Shown here: piece after piece, positions 34,156 through 45,059 of the stretch
Position numbering within the stretch: position 1 is the first letter of the stretch
Layout of the letters: every line of letters begins with the position of its first letter
NCBI GenBank assembly: GCA_002236755.2
Contig: NBZP02000034.1
Location: 1,054,001 to 1,118,000, forward strand
Length of the DNA: 64,000 nt
Direction of reading: 5' to 3'
Source: Dothistroma septosporum
Lineage: Eukaryota; Ascomycota; Dothideomycetes; Mycosphaerellales; Mycosphaerellaceae
Program-made: the position numbers and the translations under genes
The notes under the pieces: generated by a model
The model's database searches: none
Seen by the model: only the letters and a program-made list of their open reading frames with translations
What the model was told of the DNA's origin: nothing

Positions 34156-34496
34156 GGTATAGAGGCGCAAGGCGCATTCATTGTTTATCTTGGGTTATTA
34201 TGTGCCCACAACGCGACCGAGGGACGCGGCGGACGCGCAGGGAAAGTGCGGCAGGAGCAACCACATCAGCGGAAACAACGGGCGCTAGGACAACCTTGTC
34301 CCAGTGCCCTCTGTCATGACCTGCGTGGAAGAGACGGGACGTTCTCTGTTGCATCAACATTTTGTGACCATCGACATCCACGCAGGCAACCGGAACTGTC
34401 TCACAGGATCTGATTCCCATTCAATGTCGGCTGGATGATGGCACTCGCGTGTAGGGTCATCCATCACTCGTACGCCGACCTACACAGCGCGATAAG
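34156..34496. other. Divergent promoter between scm3-like gene and atg6
   Basis: About 340 bp between the two start codons. No element stands out. Confidence 0.5.
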
Positions 34497-35996
34497 ATGC
34501 CACCATCAAACGCTGCAACGCCAGGCACATCTGTTCTAAAATGCCAGAAATGCAAGACTTCACTCCAGATCGATGGATCTCTGGGCACCCTGAATCCAGC
34601 TTCTTTCAAAATTCTGGCAGATGCAGCCCCAATTCTCGAGCCAAAGGCTCCTGAAGCACCACGATCGGCAGCGGCGAAGGACCGAAGACAGCTCTATAAT
34701 CATGTCTCTCAGCAAGCTGGTCCACCGATGCACAAGCGAAACGTTACCGCAAGTCTACGAGCTGCAAGTGGCAAGCAACACCCAGACATGTCCTACATCA
34801 ACATCTCCGACTCACAAGTCGTGTCGCCAAGCCAACATCAAGCATTCATATCGCCTGCCAGGAAGAAGATCGTGACCAGGAACAGCGATCCGCTCAATAC
34901 TGCTAATGGAGAGACGCTCATGTCACAGGAGATGGAGAGTGTTATGCGTCTCTTCGAGATCCTCTCTGCTCGATCTGACATAGATCACCCCGTGTGCTCT
35001 GAATGCACTGAGCTTCTTTTGGAAGGCCTCCAACGACGTCAAGCAGGAGTCAGTAGGGAGCGCGATGCTTATGTCGACTTTCTCAAGGAGGCTCAGCAAG
35101 ACGTCCCTACCGACGAAGAGAAATCGAAGACGAAACGTGATCTAGAAGATGCCAGACAGCGAGAAAAGCAAGCGCTGCAGGAGCTTGAAGCTCTCGAGGT
35201 AGAAAAGGCTCGCATGGAAGAAGAGATCGTAATCCTTGATGCTGAAGCAGAAGAGCTCGACGAGGAAGAGGAATCGTTCTGGCGCGAAAGGAACGCGTTT
35301 GCTGCTGAACTGGCCGCGTTTCAGGAAGAACGCGATAGCTTACAGAACCAGCTTGCACATGACAACAAAGTTTTGGAAGCACTTCAGCGCACGAATGTGT
35401 ACAACGATACATTTTGCATTGGTCATGATGGGACTTTCGGCGCGATCAATGGACTTCGCCTTGGGAGAACACAAGAAATATCCGTCGACTGGCCCGAAAT
35501 CAACGCAGCTTGGGGTCAGACTCTTCTACTACTCACGGTCGTGATCGAAAAACTCGGACTGCGGCTGAAGGGTTACGAGCTTGTGCCGATAGGTTCGACG
35601 TCGAAAGTCATTCGGCTAGAATACCCTCATACAGCATCTACAAACGACACCAAGCCGAAGAAGACTGTATTTGAACTGTTCAGCAGTGGCGATCTTCCTC
35701 TGGGACTCGGATTTCTCCATAGAAACTTCGATAATGCTATGGTGGCTTTCTTGGAGTGTCTTCGACAGGTCGGCGAGCATGTCGAGCGGACGACTCCAAA
35801 GCCGGGATCCCCTGGGTTGAAGATGCCGTATATTATCGCCAAGGACAAGATTGGTGATGTGAGCATCAAGCTTGGCAGCTTCGGTCAAGAGGAGCAGTGG
35901 ACGAAGGCTTGCAAGTACACCCTCACGTGTTGCAAGTTTCTGTTGGCACACGCCAGCCACGTGGCGGATGCAGCCGACACAAAGCCTGGGCGATGA
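34497..35996 (+). CDS. atg6: Autophagy protein Atg6/Vps30 (Beclin 1)
   Basis: Single-exon gene, 499 residues. It is a core subunit of the class III PI3-kinase complexes (with Vps34 and Vps15) in autophagy and vacuolar sorting. Near the start a CQKC pair and a QIDGSL segment match the conserved N-terminus. A second Cys pair (CSEC, about 160-170) begins the ELLLEGL motif. A long coiled coil with heptad Glu/Lys/Arg repeats runs from about 175 to 300. The evolutionarily conserved domain fills the C-terminal 190 residues, opening with the family signature NVYNDTFCIGHDG and GTINGLRLGR-like residues (here GAINGLRLGR). The fungal linker between N-terminus and coiled coil is low-complexity. It is tail-to-tail with the SDR gene, with only 46 bp between the stop codons. 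Confidence 0.96.
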   Translation: MPPSNAATPGTSVLKCQKCKTSLQIDGSLGTLNPASFKILADAAPILEPKAPEAPRSAAAKDRRQLYNHVSQQAGPPMHKRNVTASLRAASGKQHPDMSYINISDSQVVSPSQHQAFISPARKKIVTRNSDPLNTANGETLMSQEMESVMRLFEILSARSDIDHPVCSECTELLLEGLQRRQAGVSRERDAYVDFLKEAQQDVPTDEEKSKTKRDLEDARQREKQALQELEALEVEKARMEEEIVILDAEAEELDEEEESFWRERNAFAAELAAFQEERDSLQNQLAHDNKVLEALQRTNVYNDTFCIGHDGTFGAINGLRLGRTQEISVDWPEINAAWGQTLLLLTVVIEKLGLRLKGYELVPIGSTSKVIRLEYPHTASTNDTKPKKTVFELFSSGDLPLGLGFLHRNFDNAMVAFLECLRQVGEHVERTTPKPGSPGLKMPYIIAKDKIGDVSIKLGSFGQEEQWTKACKYTLTCCKFLLAHASHVADAADTKPGR

Positions 35997-36042
35997 CCCA
36001 AGGCACACAAAGAACAAGATATATATGTCTCATGATGATTCA

Positions 36043-37036
36043 CTAGCTGTTGACCTTCTCTGGTGCGTGCAGTGGCGACCCTCGAACATGCAGCAGTGCC
36101 AAAGTATCAGCCGCATCTCTATCGAGTGGCTCAGGTGCTGAGCGATGGGTAATGCCACTGCGTGGTTCAATCTCCAAAGTCTCTCCAGAGATGTCAGTAT
36201 CTAGACATCGCGCAAAAGCTTCTACGACGGTTTCCATTGGAACGAGCAATTCTTTGGCCTGCATGTCGCTGTAGAAGGCCTCTGTCGATATGTTGGTGCG
36301 GACGACGTTGGGACATATGGCATTCAGCGTGATGGCGTCAGTCGGAAGGTGCTTGCCGTAGCTCCTTACGAAGCCGACGACGCCGTGCTTGGCCGCTGTG
36401 TATATGGGAAGGGCTATTCGCACATCGATGAGTCCGCGCCATTGATCTAAACAGGGTCAACATGTCTTACTTACTCGGAACACAGTAGAACCCGCACACA
36501 GATGCAGCTACTACGACTGCTGTTCGTCAGCATTGGAATAGACAAAAGCTGCATCTGTCTTGCCTTTGCCTCGATAGCCTCGCTCATCTGGCGCCTGGCG
36601 CCTCATTTGCTGCACTGCCAATGCCACGGTATACAAAACCCCGCTCAGGTCGACATCCAGTGGTGACAGGTCTGGCTTGGCGAAATCGGTCGAGGATGGA
36701 TCATTAGGAATCCACTTTCGCTCGCCAATGCCAGCTATAGCGAAGACGTAATCAATCCGGCCAAATTCCTGTAGAATGCGCCTGAACGCTGCAAGCTGTG
36801 ACGCCCAGTCCGCAGTGTTGATCTCAATGGCGAGGGCATTGTGAAGAGAGGCAGCGACCGACTGTGCAACCGAAAGATTGGCATCTGCTATGGCTACACG
36901 ATAGCCTCTTCTGGCCAGTGATTGGACTACGGCACGGCCTATGCCGCTGGCGCCCCCTGGAACGAGTGAGTGAACAAGATTTGAACGTCGTGGAGTACAA
37001 AGACTTACCCGTTACATAGGCCGTTTTGGCAGCCAT
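36043..37036 (-). CDS. Short-chain dehydrogenase/reductase (15-PGDH-like) with a GC-AG intron
   Basis: Classical SDR of 277 predicted residues. The NAD(P) motif TGGASGIG is at 9-16, catalytic S146 and Y159/K163 (YTAAK) follow at the standard 13-residue spacing, and the structural segment after the lysine is GVVGFVRSYG. Closest in general look to fungal 15-hydroxyprostaglandin-dehydrogenase-like SDRs; substrate unknown. Exons are 37036-37009, 36956-36564, 36516-36475 and 36413-36043. Intron 1 (52 nt) and intron 3 (61 nt) are GT-AG. Intron 2 (47 nt, 36563-36517) starts GCAAGA, so it is a GC-AG intron. It is needed because no GT donor restores the VVVAASVCGFY strand that carries the catalytic serine. 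Exon 3 is only 42 nt. All phases agree, which makes the model strong despite the unusual donor. Confidence 0.82.
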
Positions 37037-37324
37037 GCTCGTGAATCAGGATGACTGCAGTGTCTGCTCTTGAAAGGCTTGTTTTCCGTGGTCGGTGCTG
37101 ACGATGTATTCTGGCAATGACTCATCACGTGCCATCCAGTGAGAGGGGTTAATCTGAAGACCCCGCCACAGCATGCCGAGAGTGCCGTGTGCAAAAGCAT
37201 CACTTCGTACTGTCAAACGGAAGTAACTCATTCCTGCGCCCCGACCAATATTCCGATTGCGCATTATGTCGCCTGCTCACGATGTCTTTTGCTCCTGGAC
37301 TTTTTCTCCAGAAACTGCTGCGGC

Positions 37325-37751
37325 CTAGGCTTGACGTCTTGCATGCTGGGGTGCAGCAGATGCATACATTGACGGAAGAACTTGCGGCTCCAAATCTGGA
37401 TCGTGCATCTGGATTGCGGTACCATTGCTTGGAATCGTCACTAAAAGATGAGTGCACATTGTGCAGTAGTGCTTCGTGGGCACGTCTTGTGCTTGTGTCA
37501 CAGCCTGGGCGCCACAGCATAAGCACATGCAGAAATCGCGCAGTCTGCCAGGATGTGTTGATGAGCGATCATTCAAAACGAACACGAAAAGTCACTTACA
37601 CGTCTTCCTCGTACTTGGTCACCCTGGTAAGCCGCCGCTCGTGGCAGTGCGGACAATCGACGTATGCAGGCTCCTTCTTCAGATGCCTCAGTGGGGTGAC
37701 TGAGGCCGCTACGTATGCTGGCTGTATGACTGGTGCAGGTTGGCTTGCCAT
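37325..37751 (-). CDS. LITAF-like zinc-ribbon protein
   Basis: Predicted 123-residue protein with the split zinc ribbon of the LITAF (LPS-induced TNF factor) family: C33-x2-C36 near the start and H76-Y-C78-x2-C81 later. Between them is the short Cys-rich stretch FCMCLCCG (55-62), positioned like the membrane-inserting segment of LITAF proteins and possibly palmitoylated. Such proteins sit on the cytosolic face of endosomal or plasma membranes; fungal roles are largely unknown. A Pro/Ala-rich N-terminus is usual in the family. Exon 1 is 37751-37600, a 55-nt intron is at 37599-37545 and exon 2 is 37544-37325. Phase is kept. The start is the first in-frame ATG; the frame stays open upstream to a GTG, so an extra 5' exon is possible. 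Confidence 0.68.
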
Positions 37752-38338
37752 GACCGCGGCTTGCGGCTTCTCTACGACAGTCACCTCACTAGATCATCTT
37801 TAGTTGTGCGCTCTTAACAACAATTTGGGGTGGGATATCGACCTGTCTGCATATCGGGTTGCCATTGACATGCCAGAATGGATAGGAGGTGCCAGCAGCG
37901 CTGCATCACAGTCGTTCTCGCCGAGCGGCGAAGCGCCTCGCCCGACCAGCTTCTCGCCAGGTGCTAGGGCCATACTGGCCGGGACAGAGATCACAGGTCC
38001 GGCGGCCTCTCTTACTCGCGGTCTGCAGACTGTCGAGGACGCGAAGCTGCTTGTCGCTCGGACGTGTATAGAAAGTACAGTAGGTATAATGTGGTATTGT
38101 TGTGGCAACAGACAAGTTGAAGATAGGGCGCAGGATCTCTCGCGTGTGCCACTAATACACTTTCTGGGGCCAAATTCGACTTCAATGATTGGCCGCCAGC
38201 TAAATCTACACCCGGAGCGAATCCTTCCAGGCGTCGAGACCTCGTGTTCGGCCGCATCTGTGTTGCACGATACCTGAGGTCTCTTCTCCACTTGGCATCC
38301 AAAGCAAACTCTTTCGGCTACATGAGTATCGGATAGGC
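37752..38338. other. Divergent region between LITAF-like and HET genes
   Basis: About 590 bp. A 157-codon plus frame and overlapping minus frames lie here; none has family features. Confidence 0.5.
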
Positions 38339-40174
38339 ATGCGGTTGATTCGGACTGGGCCTTACCCGCCTGGCGACCAACCAAAGTTGGAGCTACACGA
38401 CATCGAATTACACGAGTTGCAACTACAGAATCAGCAATATGCCATCTTATCACACACATGGGGAGAGCTCAAAGACGAGATCTTGTTCGCCGATCTCGTC
38501 AATGCATGCGACCCAGAGCTGAGGCAGAATTTCAGATACATATCTGTCAACCTTACACAGGAACCAGGGCTGTCTCTGAAGAAGAAGTCGGCGTGGAACA
38601 AGATTGAAACCTCACTCGATCAAGCTCGGAGAGATGGCCTGCAGTGGCTATGGGCAGATACCCTCTGCATCGACAAGGGTAGCTCTGCTGAGCTTTCTGA
38701 AGCAATCAACTCCATGTACACCTGGTACTCCGAGGCTGCAATATGCTATGCATATCTTGCCGATGTGTCGTCAAGGGATCCTCCTGAGCTTCGGCGAGAT
38801 AAGTTCTATGCCAATCGTTGGTTCACCAGAGGCTGGACGTTGCAAGAGCTTCTCGCACCGAAACAGCTGGTGTTTTATTCTACCGACCAGATGTCACTCG
38901 GCAACAAAAGGTCTTTAGCGAAGCCGATATCTGGCATTACAGGTATTGACACCGCGATCTTGCGTGGCGAGCGGTCTTTGAACAGTGCTAGTATCGCGAA
39001 GCGGATGTCTTGGGCAGCTCGTAGGAAGACCAGCCGGCCTGAAGATCGAGCGTACTCACTTATGGGACTCTTCAATGTCAATATGCCCATGCTGTATGGT
39101 GAGGGCGCAGAGAAAGCTTTTCTACGCCTCCAAGAGGAGATCATGAAGCTCTCAGACGATCAGTCTATCTTCGCTTGGGTCACATCGCGTACAGAGCAAG
39201 ATACCATACCGAGCACAGACTGGAAGGACGCACCTGCGCCGAGGGAGGCACCGGCGACAGACAGTCGATATCATGGGCTTCTTGCAGAGAGCCCCGAAGC
39301 TTTCGCTCAGGCGGGCGAGTATCGCACATATCGTGCTTTCGAAGAGCAAAGCCCATTCGACATGTCCAACCGCGGGCTGAGCATAAGCCTTCATCTCACT
39401 CCGGTTACACCCGGAGTTTATATCGCCGCTCTCAACTGCCCAGTTCCATCTACACTCGACGGCTTCCTTGGTATTTACGTCAAGAAGCTCGAGACCGGTT
39501 CCAGGCAGTACGCGAGGATACGCTGCTCGCAACTGGCCTCCCTGAATGCACGAGGGCGGCTTGAGCAGATCTTTGTCCGCTCCTCAGTGCCAGAGTCAGA
39601 TCCATGGGGCGACGTCATGCCCACACACCTCTTCCACATCTCTAAAATGGGCACTCTAGGCGAGGCGAGAATGTCTTACGAGATCGCTGATGTCCTGTCT
39701 GCGCCTCTCGACAAGGACGAACTGGAAGCTTACCACGACCTCAACATTCGCAAGCATCCACGCATACCGATGTCCAAACCCGGAACTTTCAAAATGATCA
39801 AAGAAGACGGCCGCATTACAGCCGCCCTCTTACTCGGCCGCCCCATCGATGACGAACGCTTCGCCCTCTTGCTCGGGAGCGGCAAGGATTTCGAGGTTGG
39901 GTTTGATTTGGTCGAGTGCGACGATCTCGCATCGCTCGAGACTTTTGAAGAACGCTTTGAACCCAGAGCTTTGGGCAAGACCCTGAGTCTTCCGCATCAC
40001 AAGGTCAATGTGAGAGCTGAGACATTGGTCAAGTCGGGCGTCAAAGTATACAACTTTGCGATTTACATACAAGGGTTTGAGAAGACGCAGACAGAAGTCA
40101 TCACTGAAGGGATTGCGAACCTTGTTGGAGTACAGAATAAGACGAGGATGAGCAAGATCAAGCAACTTTTCTGA
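38339..40174 (+). CDS. HET-domain (heterokaryon incompatibility) protein
   Basis: Intronless, 611 residues. The HET domain occupies about 1-260: the diagnostic YAILSHTWGE at about 34-43, then LQWLWADTLCIDKG and RGWTLQELLAPKQLVFY, ending with the block RPEDRAYSLMGLFNVNMPMLYGEG. This matches the vegetative-incompatibility HET-E/HET-D-like group, which triggers programmed cell death when unlike strains fuse. Unlike HET-E there is no NACHT or WD40 region after it. The remaining 350 residues have no recognised domain. Such single-domain HET genes are numerous in filamentous ascomycetes and many have no demonstrated incompatibility role. It starts at the first ATG and is followed by a gene-free stretch. 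Confidence 0.92.
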   Translation: MRLIRTGPYPPGDQPKLELHDIELHELQLQNQQYAILSHTWGELKDEILFADLVNACDPELRQNFRYISVNLTQEPGLSLKKKSAWNKIETSLDQARRDGLQWLWADTLCIDKGSSAELSEAINSMYTWYSEAAICYAYLADVSSRDPPELRRDKFYANRWFTRGWTLQELLAPKQLVFYSTDQMSLGNKRSLAKPISGITGIDTAILRGERSLNSASIAKRMSWAARRKTSRPEDRAYSLMGLFNVNMPMLYGEGAEKAFLRLQEEIMKLSDDQSIFAWVTSRTEQDTIPSTDWKDAPAPREAPATDSRYHGLLAESPEAFAQAGEYRTYRAFEEQSPFDMSNRGLSISLHLTPVTPGVYIAALNCPVPSTLDGFLGIYVKKLETGSRQYARIRCSQLASLNARGRLEQIFVRSSVPESDPWGDVMPTHLFHISKMGTLGEARMSYEIADVLSAPLDKDELEAYHDLNIRKHPRIPMSKPGTFKMIKEDGRITAALLLGRPIDDERFALLLGSGKDFEVGFDLVECDDLASLETFEERFEPRALGKTLSLPHHKVNVRAETLVKSGVKVYNFAIYIQGFEKTQTEVITEGIANLVGVQNKTRMSKIKQLF

Positions 40175-40712
40175 CTTGATCTGATCCGGGCGACAGTTGA
40201 TGCATCCGTGCCTCGCTGAGCAGTCTCACACTTCGCCTCGGGCTCGATGAGACGACCTGCCCAGGTCATCTACCACCCACAAAGAATCGAGACCCCATGC
40301 GGCCCGAGAAATACCGTCGTGGCCAAGCGACCAACCCCACGTTGTCGATCTGGACAATTCCCCAGTTTGGGGAATGCAAAATCTCCGGTTCGGTGGCGCA
40401 ACGTCCCGCAAACCCTGTTTGTCGATAGATGATCAACGTACTCGTACCCAATTCGAATAGGACAGCGGCCGCCAACATGCAACCTCAATCCTCAATGGTG
40501 CACGAAAGGCTCGTGTACATGACTTCTGCTCCGCCTCCTCTGCGAAGCGACCTCGATCACAATTGTCCCACCCACTCTGCCGGGTCACACATAATGTCCT
40601 GATCATCTATGCGCCTTCCACATCCAATTGTTGATCACACTCGTATCATGGCCGAGGCCATGGTCGTTACCCTTGGTGGTGGGAGGCACGGAGGCTATGG
40701 AATGCTGATCAC

Positions 40713-40775
40713 TTGCCATTCGGTGGCATGGAGTGCGCGCTAGGCAGTGTCTGCATATGCACCTCTGCAACTTCT
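40713..40775 (+). repeat. Diverged direct repeat, copy A
   Basis: Matches 40881-40943 without gaps at about 49 of 63 positions. The right-hand 28 nt are the most alike (26 of 28) and contain the palindrome GCATATGC. Spacing between copies is 168 nt. Confidence 0.7.
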
Positions 40776-40880
40776 TAATGAGGAAGAATTAAATGTGCCA
40801 TTGTTGCTGTTGTACTCGTAAGCAAGTGCAGTGCAGCTCCCGGATGGCCCTTGCCTTCGTGTATGTTCCGCCGTGATAAT

Positions 40881-40943
40881 TTGCCATTTGATGGAACAGA
40901 GTCAGAGCTAACGAATGTCTGCATATGCACATCTGCAGCTTCT
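40881..40943 (+). repeat. Diverged direct repeat, copy B
   Basis: Partner of copy A, offset by 168 nt, same orientation. The left half is diverged while the 28-nt right end is nearly identical. Confidence 0.7.
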
Positions 40944-41463
40944 GAACGGGCAGGGGAAGCGTGGGATGGCTGTATGCAGTGCTGCTTCCGTTGCTTTCAT
41001 TGTGCACGCTCATTGTGCCATGTGTATGACCTGTAATGCAGTGCTCAACTGCGGGGCTTCAAGACTGCTTGGCTGCAAGGGCAGAATCTCAAGCAGCACA
41101 GCTTCGAAGTCCAATGTAATGTATAGTATCGTGTACTTTGTATCGGTCCGGATAGATTGTTGCGAATCTGGAAATCCATGCGTCGACGATGCGCGCAACA
41201 TAACAATGCATGTAGATCTCGAGCTTGAGCTCGCCTTTCAACGAGGCACTATGGGCATGGGAAAGGCGACGATGTGTACACAGGGACTCAGCAGTTTGGG
41301 CAGTTGTAGCAACAGCAGCAGCAGACGGCGCGTGGCATCTCGAATCGTTTCGACCATATCATAAATGAGTATGGCTTCCAGATGGCATTGAAGTATAGTA
41401 ACGCTCACGTCATATCCTAGCACATCCCACCGAACAGCCTCCCCTCCCCTATCGCTTCTTCTA

Positions 41464-44403
41464 TCACAACTTCGACTTGCCAACATCCCTCAGTTCCGCC
41501 CCAGCACCCGCAATCGCCAACTTTCCCGTTTCCTTCACCTTCGTCTGAAAGACTACCAGCCCTCCCTCCTTCCACATCTCCGTCACCAATGTCTGCCCCG
41601 GCAACACAATTCCCGCAAACCTCACCTTGATATTTCTAAACTCCCCAAACGTCTTTAGCACCGCCTTGCCCGCAATTCCAAACGAGCAAAGTCCATGCAG
41701 GATCGGCACATCGAAGCCTCCCACCTTGGCGAAATCAGGGTCGACGTGGAGTGGGTTGCGGTCGCCGGAAAGACGGTAGATCGCTGCGAGGTCTTCGCTG
41801 GTCGTTTCTTCCACGACAGCGTCTGGGTTCCGTTTGGGCGGCGTGTGGACTCTTGACGCTGCGCCTCTATCGCCTCCATTCTTCTGTCCGCCGAAACCTC
41901 CGGAGCCTCGCAGGAAGGCAGTGGTCTCGTTGTAGAAGATTTCTTTCCCGCTCTTCTTGTCTTTCGTGATACTGCCCTGCACCACCACGGCGCTCTTACC
42001 CTTGTCCTGGACCTCCACGAGGGTTGGTATGCAGACCAAGTCTGCCTCAGTTGGGATGGGGAAGGCGCGGATTTCGAGGAATTGCTCGCCGTGGAGGACC
42101 ATGTTGGGGGAGAAGTTGGGAACGATGTCAGAGAGCGAGTAGGGGGTTTCGGCGTTGAAGGGGGGGATCACGCCGAAGGTAGGGAGGGCTTGGAAGTTGT
42201 CGGCGCCTTCGAAAACGTAGTCGAGGTCGGTGCGTTTGGCGCCGATGCCTAGGTCTGGGAGGGGGAGTCGAGTAAGCAAGAGGGGTGGAGAAGATGGAGG
42301 GGGGAGCTTACTGTAGAGGATAACGTCTCGCTCGTCATAGGAGAAGTCTGTGCCTTCGGCTTTGATCGTCTTCGCTTCTGCGATCTTTGCGTTCCAGTCT
42401 TCATTGTCGCCGTTGTCGTCTACGGAAGATTCATCAGCGTAGGTCTTGAAGAGGAGGAAGCAAAAACGTGACGATAGTGTTGTTGTGTTGTTTTACATTA
42501 TTTACAATTTCGACGTACCTGAGCTGCCCTTGTTCTTCCTGTTCTCAAAATTGCCCATGATCTTGTCGTTCGCAGCAGAAACGTCAGATGGATTGTCGGT
42601 GCCTGGCACATCAAAGTTCGAGATCTTGTCCCATGCTGCTACGACAGCTTCTGGGGTCAGGTTCTCATCAACAGGGAATTGAGCACCTGGTGTCCGCTGC
42701 CACCTGGTCTCACCGACCCACCCAGAGCCGCTTTCAAACACTCGACCAGTTGGCTCGGTTGGCATCTTGTCAGAGGCCATAATGAGCACGACTGGGACAA
42801 CGTAGTCTGGCTTGAATGCCTGCACCATCTCCTCTGGCATAATGGAGCGGGTCATGTTTGTACCTGCGTTGGGTGCAATCGTGTTGACAAAGATATTGTA
42901 CTTCTTGCCCTCACGAGCCAGGGCACGTGAGAAACCAAGAATACCACACTTTGCGGCTGCGTAGTTGGCCTGACCGAAATTACCGTAGATACCAGAAGTT
43001 GAGGTCGTGTTGATGACGCGGCCGTATTTTTGCTTGAGAAAGTATGGCCAAGCAGCCTTGGTGGCCTTGTATGTGCCGCGGAGGTGGACGTCCAGCACTT
43101 GGTTGAACATCTTGTCATCCATGTTGTGGAAAGACTTGTCACGCAGAATGCCTGCATTGTTGATGAGGATGTCGACGCGGCCGAAAGTATCGATTGCTGC
43201 CTTCACAACCTTGTCGCCCTCTTCAGCGCTGCATTTCACACCGACTGCTTGACCACCCAACTTCTTGATCTCCTGCACAACCGGCTCAGGATCTGCGAGA
43301 TCGTTGACCACAACGGATGCACCGTACTTGGCGAAGCTCAAGGAGTAAAGACGGCCGAGACCAGCACCACCACCAGTGACAACAGCGACCTTGCCCTTGA
43401 AGTCCAACTCCTGTGCCTTGGGGTTTGCTGGTAATTTCTGCGCATCCTCGAGTAGTGCCATGAAATCGTTGGGTCCTTGTGGATGCTGTGGGTTCGACCA
43501 GTCCTCGATGTCCTTCCACTTCTGAAGAAGGGCACCAGGGGTGAAGGAGTTGTCGGCCTTGAGCAGGGCGCCCCTGGAGCGCTCCCACCTATACTTGGCG
43601 ATGTGCCCACCGCCGAGCTCGAAAATACCACCAGACTCCTTGGTGTTCGACTTATGTGTGAGGACGGCGACCAGCGGCACGATCCACTCGGGCTTCAGCA
43701 TATCGAGAACCTCCTTTGGCATCACTGTGGCCGTCAAACGCGACGCGGCAATCGGCGCAATGGTGTTGCAGAGGATGTTGTACTTGGCACCCTCCTTAGC
43801 CAAAGTCTCGGTGAAACCGACTTGCGCCAACTTGGCCGCAGAGTAGTTGCATTGTCCGAAGCTGCCAAAGAGGCCCGCCGCAGATGCAGTGCTGATGACG
43901 CGGCCGTACTTCTGCTTCCTGAAATGTGGCCATGCTGCTCGCGCGCACTTGTAGGCACCGATTACGTGCACCTTCATGATCAAGTCCCAGTCCTCATCTT
44001 TCATGTTCTTGAAGCTCACGTCGCGGAGAATGCCGGCATTGTTGATGAGCACATCGATTCGTCCGTAGTTATCGATCGCCGTCTGAATGACCTTCTCGCC
44101 ATTCTCTACCGAGTCGTAGTTTGCTACAGCCTTGCCGCCGGCCTTGACGATCTCGTCTACCACTGCTTGGGCGGCCTATGACCAGTGCATGTGATCAGCG
44201 CTGTTCCCAGTCTGGACCATAGTCGCTCGGACGGGCACGCTTACAGTCTGACTACCGCCCTCACCCTTGAAGCTACCGCCGAGGTCGTTGACCACGACAT
44301 TGGCTCCTCTGCTGGCATAGAAGAGAGCGTATGCCTTCCCCAGCCCTGCTCCGGCACCTGTGACCACAACGGTCTGGCCGTCCCACCTAAGTTGTTCGCT
44401 CAT
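41464..44403 (-). CDS. fox2: Peroxisomal multifunctional beta-oxidation enzyme Fox2 (MFE-2)
   Basis: Predicted 904 residues with three catalytic units: 3-hydroxyacyl-CoA dehydrogenase A (about 1-300; TGAGAGLG near 15, SAAK), dehydrogenase B (about 310-590; TGGGAGLG, YAAAK) and a C-terminal MaoC-like 2-enoyl-CoA hydratase 2 (about 640-904; YRLSGDRNPLHVDPDFA). It carries out the second and third steps of peroxisomal fatty-acid beta-oxidation. The protein ends in SKL, a canonical PTS1. Exons are 44403-44245, 44175-42519, 42419-42312 and 42254-41464. GT-AG introns are 69, 99 and 57 nt, and every junction is in phase. Intron 2 lies in the linker just before the hydratase. If it is retained, translation adds GTSKL and stops at 42502, giving a 610-residue dehydrogenase-only protein that again ends in SKL. 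Confidence 0.96.
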
Positions 44404-45059
44404 TGTGAAAGACGTGAAAGAGTATAGTACAACAGCGACTGCAAATCGCTTTGTGGGTAGGAGGAGGAGGAGAGTGAGAAGAGAACCAAAGGATTGGACG
44501 TGGTATGGCTAGCTCTCTGTGACATTCAGCAACCAGCTGATCGTGTCGTCGGCCCATGCAGACAGCCGAGGCAAGGTAAAGTCATCTTCGGCAATATCGT
44601 CCACGTCAACTTCTCGTGGATACAGTTGCCGTCTGACTGTTGGGAGCATGCATAGCACGTGGCTATAGATCTATCCACGTGTGACACCGCCTCTCTATCT
44701 GTGGTCCATGTCGTCCTCGGCGTCATCGTCGGCGAGCCGAGCTTCGAGTGTTTCTGGAGCTCTGTTCGCCTTGCTAGACCGGAAGAGACGTCTTCTGACA
44801 GTGTATGACCGGCCTCTAGTGACGTGACTGGCACGCAGCGTTTGATAGCATCGAAGCACGGTGGCAGCTGAACACTGCCTGCGTGGAAATGTTCTCCTTC
44901 ACATGCCACGAAGCAGTGACCCCGATTCTCGTCTGGCGCTGTTCCCTGGATGCATAGAACTAGTCCAATCGGCCTCTTCAATCTGCCGCTGGTGCTGCTT
45001 TCACATGCTCCTAAACGCACCGTGCCGCAGGTCGCATGACCATAGCATATATCTGAATC
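44404..45059. other. Divergent promoter region of fox2 and the kinase gene
   Basis: About 650 bp. A long minus-strand frame covers part of it and runs antisense into the kinase gene; it has no family features. Confidence 0.5.

Larger units (their letters stand above)
40175..41463. other. Intergenic 1.3 kb with a diverged duplication
   Basis: No gene supported. A pair of related 63-nt segments occurs inside (see the repeat entries). Confidence 0.5.
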
